DNA of 18,148 nt from Deinococcus piscis (lineage in GTDB: Bacteria; Deinococcota; Deinococci; Deinococcales; Deinococcaceae): assembly GCF_014653275.1 (NCBI RefSeq), contig NZ_BNAL01000040.1, positions 1-18,148 on the forward strand, given 5' to 3'. The notes under the pieces were generated by a model that was not told where the DNA came from, ran no database searches, and saw only the letters and a list, made by a program, of their open reading frames with translations. Positions 7,494-18,148 of this stretch are shown here, piece by piece (position 1 is the first letter of the stretch; every line of letters begins with the position of its first letter). Both the position numbers and the translations under genes were made by a program.

Positions 7494-7757
7494 ATGCAGG
7501 AAAAAGAGAAGGTGGGACAGGACGTACAGCAGGATGAGCAAAGCGGCGATCAGCCCCAAAACGCGCTGGGCCGTGAAATGGAAGGCGAAGGCATGTCCAG
7601 CAACTACAGCGGCATGGGCAACCTGAACCCAAATGACCTGACCACAGGCGACCATGCCACCGGCGAAACCGCCACCATGACCACCCCCGGGAGCAGCAAG
7701 ACGGACGACGGGGCCAGCGAAGGCCACCGCATCGCCGACGAAGACAACCGGCAATAA
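7494..7757 (+). CDS. Small hydrophilic, Gly-rich acidic protein
   Basis: This 87-aa protein has no Cys or Trp, hardly any hydrophobic stretch, many Asp/Glu/Gln/Asn and 12 Gly (about 14%). It is probably intrinsically disordered, with a composition like the hydrophilins induced by drying or osmotic stress. I do not recognise a family. The start is ATG 7494, because AAAGGA lies at a good 6-nt spacing before it. The frame continues upstream to 7416, but that extension lacks a ribosome-binding site and has a different composition. A strong intrinsic terminator follows 20 bp after the stop, so this is a single-gene unit. A stress-protection role is an inference from composition only. Confidence 0.75.
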   Translation: MQEKEKVGQDVQQDEQSGDQPQNALGREMEGEGMSSNYSGMGNLNPNDLTTGDHATGETATMTTPGSSKTDDGASEGHRIADEDNRQ

Positions 7758-7776
7758 GACTGGCGGGGGGATAGGG

Positions 7777-7806
7777 GCTGGGGCGTTGGCCCCGGCTTTT
7801 GTTGTT
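7777..7806 (+). terminator. Intrinsic terminator of small hydrophilic gene
   Basis: GCTGGGGC (7777-7784), loop GTTG and GCCCCGGC (7789-7796) form an 8-bp stem with one G-U pair, followed by TTTTGTTGTT. It lies 20 bp after the TAA at 7755-7757. Confidence 0.85.
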
Positions 7807-7808
7807 GG

Positions 7809-7847
7809 GTCTGATGAAGTCGTGTTCTGTTAACGGCTTCATCAGAC
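7809..7847. repeat. Long inverted repeat upstream of carB
   Basis: Perfect 11-bp arms GTCTGATGAAG (7809-7819) and CTTCATCAGAC (7837-7847) extend inward by a T-G wobble and two more pairs, around a loop containing GTTAAC. There is no T-run on either strand, so it is not an obvious terminator. It sits just after the previous terminator and about 155 bp before carB, so an operator or leader-RNA stem is possible. Confidence 0.7.
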
Positions 7848-8003
7848 ATCACATGAGTGCCGGGTAGACGCACCGACATGGGCCAGTCCAGGCTCCTGGT
7901 CCACGCTGCCAGTTGCCCGCCCCGCGTCTGACCGACCTCCTTGCCCTGCCTCGCCGCTCGCCTGCACCTCTGTCCCGTTCCCATGACATACTACGTATCT
8001 GGA

Positions 8004-11075
<3,072 letters not shown>

Positions 11076-11120
11076 ATCCCATCTCTAGGCAGAAATCTTT
11101 GGAATTGGGAGAACTAAAAA

Positions 11121-12191
11121 GTGGATAAATCTTTTGAGTGGGAAAGCCAGCTTTCTCAACAACGCAGAAAAGTAGACTCTGATAACTTCGATGTGACGGT
11201 TCGAGAACTTGTCAGAATGGTAACTGACAAAGAATTAGAGCGGGCACCAGTCTACCAACGTCAATTTCGTTGGGACGATGCACAGGAATCAAAGCTGATT
11301 GAATCCGTCTTTCTGGGACTTCCAGTGCCAACTATCTATGTAGCAACGAACTCTGATGGCACATGGGAAATTGTTGACGGATTGCAGCGCATTTCAACTC
11401 TTATACATTTTGTCTCAAATGACAAGTCAATCCTGGATTCAATTGGCAAAGATGAGCCTCTGCGTCTTATTGGTTTAGATAAGCTGGATTCATTCAATAA
11501 TTATCAATTTAGCGAATTGCCAACCCCGATACAATTATCTTTTTTGAAAAGGTCGCTTAGAATTACCTCGCTATCGGATAAGGCGGATAAAAACGTGAGA
11601 TTCGATATGTTTGAACGTCTAAATACTGGTGGGATTATTCTAACGCCTCAAGAAATTAGGGCGTGTATTTACCGTGGGGAATCCGTAGACTTTTTTCGAG
11701 AACTCGCCGAAAATCCCGAATTCTTAAAATTAATTAAGCTAAAAAAGGGCAATAGGAACGATGGTACTCTCGAAGAAATAGTTCTTAAAGCATTCGCATA
11801 TAAAGAAGGTAGAAGTTCATTCAAAGGTGATGTAAAAAATTTCCTGACTGCTTATATGGGAAATATGAAAGGCGACTTCGATTATTCTAAGCGCAGAGAA
11901 CTATTCAATAATGCAGTTAAAAACCTGGCAAATGTGATGGATGGCCCGATACTAAGACCAAAAGTTGGATGGACACCTGTCAACCTTGCGGAAGGAGTCA
12001 TAATTGCTGCCATGGATTTGGTCGAAGATGGATATACTAATTTTACACCAAAGGATAATTGGCTATCCGATAAGGTGCTGATAAAATTTAGCACAGGTGG
12101 AACTAATACAAATAAAGCACTGCTCTCTAGGATTTCAAGAGCAAAAGAATTATTGATGGGTGGAGAAATTTCATCCGATGACTCTGAATAA
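11121..12191 (+). CDS. DUF262 (GmrSD N-terminal-like) protein
   Basis: This 356-aa protein carries the DUF262 signatures: YQRQFRW (45-51), an IVDGLQRISTL motif (84-94; the family DGQQR box with Gln to Leu at one site) and FERLNTGG followed by QEIR (164-180). DUF262 is a ParB/sulfiredoxin-like nucleotide-handling domain, best known from type IV restriction enzymes GmrSD/BrxU, where it is joined to a DUF1524 HNH nuclease. No HNH half is present here. The length and helical C-terminus suggest a stand-alone regulator or sensor. The start is GTG 11121 with GGGAG nine bases before it. The stop overlaps the next gene, a HEPN protein, so the two are almost certainly co-translated. The base composition is far more AT-rich than its neighbours (22 of 60 G+C at 11401-11460), with frequent AGA/ATA-type codons, pointing to horizontal transfer. 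Confidence 0.9.
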   Translation: MDKSFEWESQLSQQRRKVDSDNFDVTVRELVRMVTDKELERAPVYQRQFRWDDAQESKLIESVFLGLPVPTIYVATNSDGTWEIVDGLQRISTLIHFVSNDKSILDSIGKDEPLRLIGLDKLDSFNNYQFSELPTPIQLSFLKRSLRITSLSDKADKNVRFDMFERLNTGGIILTPQEIRACIYRGESVDFFRELAENPEFLKLIKLKKGNRNDGTLEEIVLKAFAYKEGRSSFKGDVKNFLTAYMGNMKGDFDYSKRRELFNNAVKNLANVMDGPILRPKVGWTPVNLAEGVIIAAMDLVEDGYTNFTPKDNWLSDKVLIKFSTGGTNTNKALLSRISRAKELLMGGEISSDDSE

Positions 12192-12852
12192 TATTTGTAG
12201 CTCTCCTTATAATCGGCTTGCGACAGAATTTGAATCTATACGGCAAACATTACATCTCTGCGATAGTTTAACTCTAAGTAGTAATCTTAGTCAGAGAAAG
12301 ATGGCTGCGTATCTTAAATCCTATTCTTTTGTATGGGCGCAGGCGGAAATAGAGCGCTTTATGAAAGACTGCCTTGAGAATCTTGTCAGGGAAATAAATT
12401 CTCTGAGGATTCGAATAGTTGACACAAAGCTTTGTCTGATAACACTCTGCAAGTCATCACATCTTCAGTCGCTACAAAATTTGAAAGGAACGAAGATGTG
12501 GAATAGGCGTGTTGAAATCGTTGCTTTAGCTGAGTCCACAGAAATTATTGAGATTTCCTCTGATGACATTCCATTGGATGGAAAGACTATTAGGCCTGAG
12601 CACTTTGAAACCATCTGGGGAGTTTTTGGTTTTTCAGGCTCTTATATGCCGTCGCCCAGACATGCATTAGCGCTGAACAATTTAGCAGATTCTCGAAACA
12701 CAGTCGCACACGGAGATGAAGTGCCTGAACGTTTCGGGAGAACCAAAACCGCAACCGACATTTCTAGGCTCTTAGATTTATCAGAAGAGATTATCATTCA
12801 TTTAATTGCTACAATTGAGAAGTATATAGATGAAGAGGATTACAAGAGGTAA
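12178..12852 (+). CDS. HEPN-domain protein, MAE_28990/MAE_18760-like
   Basis: The 224-aa helical protein ends in a HEPN-type motif, DSRNTVAHGD, with Arg173 and His178 fitting the Rx4-6H active site of HEPN ribonucleases. The overall layout, an N-terminal helical region with WAQAEIERFMKDCLENL and the late RNTVAHG, resembles the MAE_28990/MAE_18760-like HEPN family, recalled from memory and not searched. It overlaps the DUF262 gene by 14 nt if ATG 12178 is used, or by 32 nt from GTG 12160. The AT-rich composition continues through this gene and ends near its stop. The likely role is the RNA-cutting effector of a two-gene defence or toxin-like module, with DUF262 as sensor or control. That function is inferred. 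Confidence 0.8.
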   Translation: MTLNNICSSPYNRLATEFESIRQTLHLCDSLTLSSNLSQRKMAAYLKSYSFVWAQAEIERFMKDCLENLVREINSLRIRIVDTKLCLITLCKSSHLQSLQNLKGTKMWNRRVEIVALAESTEIIEISSDDIPLDGKTIRPEHFETIWGVFGFSGSYMPSPRHALALNNLADSRNTVAHGDEVPERFGRTKTATDISRLLDLSEEIIIHLIATIEKYIDEEDYKR

Positions 12853-13011
12853 ATTCTGATTAGCCCAAGCCTCTGCTTTGGCGGGGCAGCAGGGGTGGGG
12901 GCAGCGGCTGGGGCGCGGTGATGGATGATGGGTTCGGCCTTGCGGCCTGATGGATGATGGGAAGGCGGGAAAGGGGGCGGGGAGCGGCTTGCGGGCGGCT
13001 CCCTTCCGCTT
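12853..13011. repeat. Intergenic region with 14-bp direct repeats
   Basis: Two exact copies of TGATGGATGATGGG lie at 12919-12932 and 12948-12961. The 15 nt between them carry the small inverted repeat GGCC-TTGC-GGCC. Base composition switches here from AT-rich back to GC-rich. There is also an imperfect hairpin CCAAGC/GCTTTGG near 12868-12884. No T-run is present for either convergent operon. Confidence 0.7.
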
Positions 13012-13359
13012 TTACAGGGCCAAGTGCAGGCGGATTTTCCCGTCCAGCTCCTGCATCAGGTCGGGGGGGACATGGCCCAGCCGTTTCCCCAGGCAAGTCA
13101 CGGCAATACAGGTCATCAGTTCCGTCTGCGCTTTGCTGTCCAGGTTCAACCCGGTGCGCTCGGTAGGGAGCAGCAATTGGAAGTCGTACACCGTATTCAG
13201 GTTACTGGTCAGCGGAATGACGGCCAGTGCGTCCGCTTTGGCATTGGCGACATTATTGGTGATGACCACAGCGGGACGCTTGAAGTCCGGTTCCCCAGCG
13301 CGGGCGGGGCCGAAGTGCGTCAGGAAAATATCGCCGCGCCTGATGAGACTTACAGCCAT
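13012..13359 (-). CDS. mazF: MazF/PemK-family toxin
   Basis: The 115-aa protein has the MazF fold motifs: an N-terminal RRGDIFL, KRPAVVITNN with Arg28 (the position of the catalytic Arg in MazF) and VIPLTSN with Thr51 (the catalytic Thr position). A conserved mid segment, SKAQTELMTCIAV, follows. MazF toxins are sequence-specific endoribonucleases. Its ATG overlaps the end of the upstream antitoxin gene by 10 nt, a standard toxin-antitoxin layout, so its translation is probably coupled. GC-rich composition and codon use match the host, unlike the neighbouring AT-rich DUF262-HEPN genes, so this pair may be older in the genome. The closest family is clear. The RNA cleavage site cannot be read from sequence. 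Confidence 0.93.
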   Translation of the reverse strand: MAVSLIRRGDIFLTHFGPARAGEPDFKRPAVVITNNVANAKADALAVIPLTSNLNTVYDFQLLLPTERTGLNLDSKAQTELMTCIAVTCLGKRLGHVPPDLMQELDGKIRLHLAL

Positions 13360-13580
13360 TCGCTGCCGTCGCTGGGTTCCAGGCCGTCGGTGTTGCCTTC
13401 AAGGAAGAGGGCACGATGCGGGTCGTTCTCGCTGGCAAGGGCCGCGTACTGCTCGGCCAGTTCCTGTTCGCGTAGGGCTTGAACCGCTTTTACAAAGGCT
13501 TCACTGCGGCTCTCAAGGTTGTGCGCCTGCTGATAGTCCTTGATGTAGCGGGCAATATCAGGCGGCAGGCTAATGGTCAT
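13350..13580 (-). CDS. mazE: Ribbon-helix-helix antitoxin (MazE-like)
   Basis: This 76-aa protein starts MTISLPPDIARYIKDYQQ, a short beta strand followed by two helices typical of ribbon-helix-helix DNA-binding antitoxins. A charged C-terminal tail (about residues 45-76) would wrap and inhibit the toxin. It precedes and overlaps the MazF-like gene, as expected for an antitoxin-first operon that represses itself. The 117-bp upstream gap contains two direct copies of AGAATGTT (on the minus strand, at 13623-13616 and 13594-13587) and an AT-rich TATAAC -10-like box, good candidates for operator and promoter. There is no strong Shine-Dalgarno sequence before the ATG. Confidence 0.9.
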   Translation of the reverse strand: MTISLPPDIARYIKDYQQAHNLESRSEAFVKAVQALREQELAEQYAALASENDPHRALFLEGNTDGLEPSDGSEWL

Positions 13581-13586
13581 GCGTTC

Positions 13587-13623
13587 AACATTCTGGTAAG
13601 TTATAGTTTCATACTAACATTCT
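13587..13623 (-). promoter_or_regulatory. Candidate mazEF operator/promoter
   Basis: Two AGAATGTT copies (13623-13616 and 13594-13587) flank a TATAAC box on the minus strand, and GTAAG/CTTAC arms enclose the middle. The layout suits autoregulation by the ribbon-helix-helix antitoxin. No good -35 is seen. Confidence 0.4.
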
Positions 13624-13697
13624 TACGTCTTCGCTTACGCCCGTTTAAGCTCTGCTCTGGCGGGACGGGGGTAAGCAGTGGGTGATTTTGCTTATTC

Positions 13698-14375
13698 TCA
13701 CCCCAGCCACCACGCCAGCGCCTCCCGCTGCACTTCTGGCGGCACGGTATGCCCGCCTTCAAACTCCACGTAGTGCAGGTCATACCCCGCACCCGTCAGC
13801 TCCTCCCGAATCACCCGCCCGCAGCGGTCAATCGGGAGCACGTGGTCTGCGGTGCCGTGCGAAACGAAAATGCGCGGCTGGCCCACCTGTACGGCGGGAG
13901 CCAGGAAACCAGGCGAAAAGCCCAGCAGGTGGCTGAACAGGTCGCCGTTGCCCAGGCCCAGCGACAGGGCGTAGCTGGCCCCGTCCGAAAAGCCGTCCAG
14001 CGCCAGGTGCTGCGGGTCTACGGCGTAGCGGCTGAACACCAGTTGCAGCGCCCGGTTAATGAACTCCACGTCCGGACCATAGCCTCCCCGAATTACATCC
14101 CAGGTGCTCCCGCGTGAGTCGCACGCCAGCAGGATAAGGCCGTGCTCCTCGGCAGCCTCCACGAAGGGCCGGATAGAATGGCTGGCCTGACTTCCTGCTC
14201 CATGACACGCCACCAGCAGCGGGCGCGGGCCAGTCAGCGGGTGACGGGTCGGCACGTACAGCAGCCCATCTCTCCCCTGCCCCAGCCCCAGCGGAAGCAG
14301 GCCGCGCTCGCTGGGGGCTGTGTGGTAGGCAGCAGGGTCCGGGCGGGCAGTCAGGCGGGCGGGGGGCGGGGTCAT
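13698..14375 (-). CDS. Alpha/beta hydrolase (esterase-like)
   Basis: The 225-aa protein has a full alpha/beta-hydrolase triad: Ser130 in GFSDGA (GxSxG nucleophile elbow), Asp177 in SHGTADHVLP and His209 in EGGHTVP. The HGAG at 58-61 would form the oxyanion hole. The architecture resembles phospholipase/carboxylesterase or PHB-depolymerase-like esterases. No signal peptide is visible, so it is probably cytoplasmic, and the substrate is unknown. It lies downstream of tRNA-Arg on the same strand, but a terminator separates them, so it likely has its own promoter within the 25 bp before its ATG or depends on read-through. Confidence 0.88.
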   Translation of the reverse strand: MTPPPARLTARPDPAAYHTAPSERGLLPLGLGQGRDGLLYVPTRHPLTGPRPLLVACHGAGSQASHSIRPFVEAAEEHGLILLACDSRGSTWDVIRGGYGPDVEFINRALQLVFSRYAVDPQHLALDGFSDGASYALSLGLGNGDLFSHLLGFSPGFLAPAVQVGQPRIFVSHGTADHVLPIDRCGRVIREELTGAGYDLHYVEFEGGHTVPPEVQREALAWWLG

Positions 14376-14400
14376 GCTTCAGTATGGGGCGGGCCAAAGC

Positions 14401-14422
14401 AAAAGCCCCCACCGCTGGGGCT
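14401..14422 (-). terminator. Terminator of tRNA-Arg
   Basis: On the minus strand AGCCCC (14422-14417), a 7-nt loop and GGGGCT (14409-14404) form a stem followed by TTT and more T-rich sequence. It starts 14 nt beyond the CCA end of the tRNA. Confidence 0.75.
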
Positions 14423-14435
14423 GGGGCTGTCTGTG

Positions 14436-14512
<77 letters not shown>

Positions 14513-14571
14513 GGATGCGGGCGTGAATACAGCGCAGGGGCTAATGTACAGGCCCGCTTGGACGCCGCAGC

Positions 14572-14580
14572 AGTATAGCA
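14572..14580 (-). promoter_or_regulatory. Extended -10 promoter for tRNA-Arg
   Basis: On the minus strand TGCTATACT is an extended -10 element (TGnTATACT), about 60 bp before the tRNA. No -35 match is seen, which extended -10 promoters tolerate. Confidence 0.5.
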
Positions 14581-14607
14581 AAGCGCCTGCCGCCCAGGCC
14601 CAGCCGC

Positions 14608-14613
14608 TAGACT
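14608..14613 (+). promoter_or_regulatory. -10 box for leaderless tkt transcript
   Basis: TAGACT is followed by 7 nt and the ATG at 14621, the Deinococcus leaderless pattern. There is no Shine-Dalgarno sequence in this gap, consistent with a leaderless start. Confidence 0.55.
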
Positions 14614-14620
14614 AAACCCC

Positions 14621-16597
<1,977 letters not shown>

Positions 16598-16612
16598 GCT
16601 GCCCACTGCTCT

Positions 16613-16649
16613 CCCCTGCCCCGGCTGCGGCCCTGGCGGGGGATTTTTT
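16613..16649 (+). terminator. Terminator of transketolase gene
   Basis: CCCCTGCC (16613-16620) pairs with GGCGGGGG (16635-16642) in an 8-bp stem with one G-U pair, followed by A and six T. It starts 15 bp after the stop codon. Confidence 0.88.
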
Positions 16650-16660
16650 CTGTCACGGGG

Positions 16661-17173
16661 TTGTCAGGGCCGCAGCGCTACAACCTGACCGTGCCTCTGG
16701 AGTGGACTGCCAACTATGAAACCGGCGAAAGCCGACTGGACCGCCAGCACCAGCGGCTGTTCGAGTACGCCAACGAGCTGGAACGCCACCTGGACCGCTT
16801 CCAGGCGGGCGAGGCACTGGACGCCGAAGAGCTGAAGGTGTGGCTCTCCTTCCTGGAGACGCACCTCTACCTGCACCTCACCTACGAGGAACTGCTGATG
16901 CGGCGCACCGGCCATCCTGCTGCCGAACGGGGGCGCGCCGCGCACAAGCGGCTGGAAGCCTACGGGCAGGGTTTCCGCGCCCGACTGGCAGCGCAGGGCC
17001 TGAGCCTGCCCCTGCTGGAAGAGCTGCACCACGTCATGCACACCTGGCTGCTGGGGCACGTGGTCCGCACCGATGTGAGCACGCCACAGCTCAGGAAGCC
17101 CGCCGCGCAGGGGACGGCCCGCTTGGTTCAGCGGCAGGTTTCGGCCGCCACCCCACTCCCCCGGGCCAGCTGA
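16661..17173 (+). CDS. Hemerythrin-like protein with a missing ligand
   Basis: The 170-aa protein has the four-helix hemerythrin pattern of O2-binding or iron-sensing bacteriohemerythrins: LEWTANYETGESRLDRQHQRLF (His30), then HLTYEE (His72 and Glu76), AAHKRLE (His95) and WLLGHVVRTD (His133 and Asp138). Aligned by eye, the ligand four residues before His95 is Gly91, so only six of seven usual di-iron ligands are present. The C-terminal 30 residues are a basic, probably disordered tail. The start is unclear. TTG 16661 is the longest option and GTG 16691 an alternative, and the preceding terminator leaves little room for a promoter. It converges with the AIM24-family gene with only two bases between the stops. 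Confidence 0.82.
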   Translation: MSGPQRYNLTVPLEWTANYETGESRLDRQHQRLFEYANELERHLDRFQAGEALDAEELKVWLSFLETHLYLHLTYEELLMRRTGHPAAERGRAAHKRLEAYGQGFRARLAAQGLSLPLLEELHHVMHTWLLGHVVRTDVSTPQLRKPAAQGTARLVQRQVSAATPLPRAS

Positions 17174-17175
17174 GC

Positions 17176-18009
17176 TCAGTTCCCCAGAATCTCGCTCAGG
17201 TTGCCGCCCAGTGCCGCGCTGGCTGCCCCCACCGCCGAGTGGCCCACACCGCCCAGGGTAGGAGCCAGCCACACCCGCCCGCTGCCCCGGTACACCTGCA
17301 AGTACCCTTCGCCGGTCTTGCCCGAAGAGAGCAGGCCACGGGCGCTGCGCTCCACGGTCATGTCCAGGCCAGCGGTATAGGCCAGCACCAGATTGCCGTC
17401 TACCTTGAGGGTTTCACCCTGGAGGTCCAGCACCTGGAATTCGTCCGGGTGAACGGGGCTTTGCAGGCAAAAGACGCCGTTCCCGCTCAGGCGGGGCTGG
17501 ATACGTCCCTCACCGCTGCCCAATACATTGGCGAACCCCCGGTTCACGTGCCGGCCCACCGTGATTCCCCCAGCCGCCGCCACAAAAGCACCGTCGTCCA
17601 CAATCAGGTCCTCGCCGCTCAGCTCACCCAGCAGGTAGTGCAGCCGGGTAGGTTCAGTACTGAGCTGCCCACTGCCCCGGTACACCGTCTTGAACAGGCC
17701 CTCGCTGGTTGCCGCTGCAGCCACAGCGCCGCGCAGCAGCCCGCCCAGGCCGCCGCCCTGCGCTCCGCCTGTGGCCGAGGCCTGCATTTCGATGTCGCCG
17801 CGTAGCCACTGGAGCGCCCCCGGCTCCAGCACAGCCTGGCCGCCGCCCAGCTCAATCTGAAGCTGGCGGTAAGGGTCAGGGCGGTTCACCGACTGATGAA
17901 ACCCGCTGAGCGGTTCTTCCAGCGGGTAGGCGGCGTACTCCAGCACGCGCACGGCCGCGCCTGAAGCGGTGAGGGTCTGGGCGATATGGGACTGCCATTT
18001 GTATTGCAT
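17176..18009 (-). CDS. AIM24 family protein
   Basis: The 277-aa protein matches the AIM24/DUF124 family: repeated beta segments such as [12 protein letters not shown] (about 109-120) and [15 protein letters not shown] (about 236-250), with a Gly/Ala-rich [15 protein letters not shown] (about 86-100). The family name comes from a yeast mitochondrial protein. Bacterial members form beta-helix/barrel folds of unknown role and are sometimes linked to stress. There is no signal peptide or membrane helix. The start is ATG 18009, preceded immediately by GGGGG. It is convergent with the hemerythrin-like gene. Confidence 0.92.
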   Translation of the reverse strand: MQYKWQSHIAQTLTASGAAVRVLEYAAYPLEEPLSGFHQSVNRPDPYRQLQIELGGGQAVLEPGALQWLRGDIEMQASATGGAQGGGLGGLLRGAVAAAATSEGLFKTVYRGSGQLSTEPTRLHYLLGELSGEDLIVDDGAFVAAAGGITVGRHVNRGFANVLGSGEGRIQPRLSGNGVFCLQSPVHPDEFQVLDLQGETLKVDGNLVLAYTAGLDMTVERSARGLLSSGKTGEGYLQVYRGSGRVWLAPTLGGVGHSAVGAASAALGGNLSEILGN

Positions 18010-18024
18010 ACCCCCAGTACGTAG

Positions 18025-18060
18025 GGAGCTGCGCCTGGGTTCCAGCGCCCGAATAGCTCC
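18025..18060. repeat. Long hairpin before the AIM24 gene
   Basis: GGAGCT (18025-18030) and AGCTCC (18055-18060) pair, and inside them GCGCCTGG pairs with CCAGCGC around TT, with one bulge. This lies 16 bp upstream of the AIM24 start. There is no T-run, so its effect on expression, if any, is unknown. Confidence 0.55.
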
Positions 18061-18148
18061 GCGATGTGATGCGCGCAGACGGGCTCAGTACCTGACAGGT
18101 TGCCTTTCGGCCCCTCCTGGCGCAGGAAATGGAGTCCTCAAGAGGTCC

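Noticed and set aside
18061..18148. TPP riboswitch reading of the right-edge sequence
   Set aside because: AACCTGTCAGGTACTG resembles the TPP 3' core, but the CUGAGA element and the closing GCGNAGGGA are missing.

Overview
The window looks like a chromosomal segment of a Deinococcus-type bacterium. The DNA is GC-rich, there is a reductase-less bacterial nitric oxide synthase, and several genes have a TANNNT -10 box only 5-8 nt before the ATG, as in the leaderless transcripts common in Deinococcus. The assignment is inferred from these traits and not from a database match.

Layout, left to right. (1) 1-2152: a large minus-strand gene for an unrecognised protein with a long disordered middle, ending at a hairpin. 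(2) 2361-3849, plus strand: nitric oxide synthase followed by an MmcQ/YjbR-family gene. (3) 3985-7256, minus strand: a putative arginine operon in the order promoter, leader peptide, argG, argH, small lipoprotein. The argG leader holds a promoter, two ARG-box-like sites 3 bp apart, a 10-codon leader ORF with tandem Arg codons, and a textbook intrinsic terminator just before argG. (4) 7494-7757: a small hydrophilic protein with its own terminator. (5) 8004-11075: carB. (6) 11121-12852: a strikingly AT-rich pair of overlapping genes, a DUF262 protein without its usual HNH partner domain and a HEPN protein, probably a horizontally acquired defence module. (7) 13012-13580, minus strand: a MazEF-like toxin-antitoxin pair. 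(8) 13698-14375: an alpha/beta hydrolase, then tRNA-Arg(CCU) with its terminator. (9) 14621-16597: transketolase with a strong terminator. (10) 16661-17173: a hemerythrin-like protein lacking one expected iron ligand, convergent with an AIM24-family gene (17176-18009).

How the genes fit together. NOS turns arginine into citrulline plus NO. ArgG and ArgH turn citrulline back into arginine. CarB supplies the carbamoyl phosphate from which citrulline is made de novo. The left half therefore holds the enzymes of a citrulline-NO cycle, although NOS and argGH are convergent and not in one operon. The most noteworthy items are the argG control region, which appears to combine an ArgR operator with an Arg-codon attenuator, and the DUF262-HEPN module.
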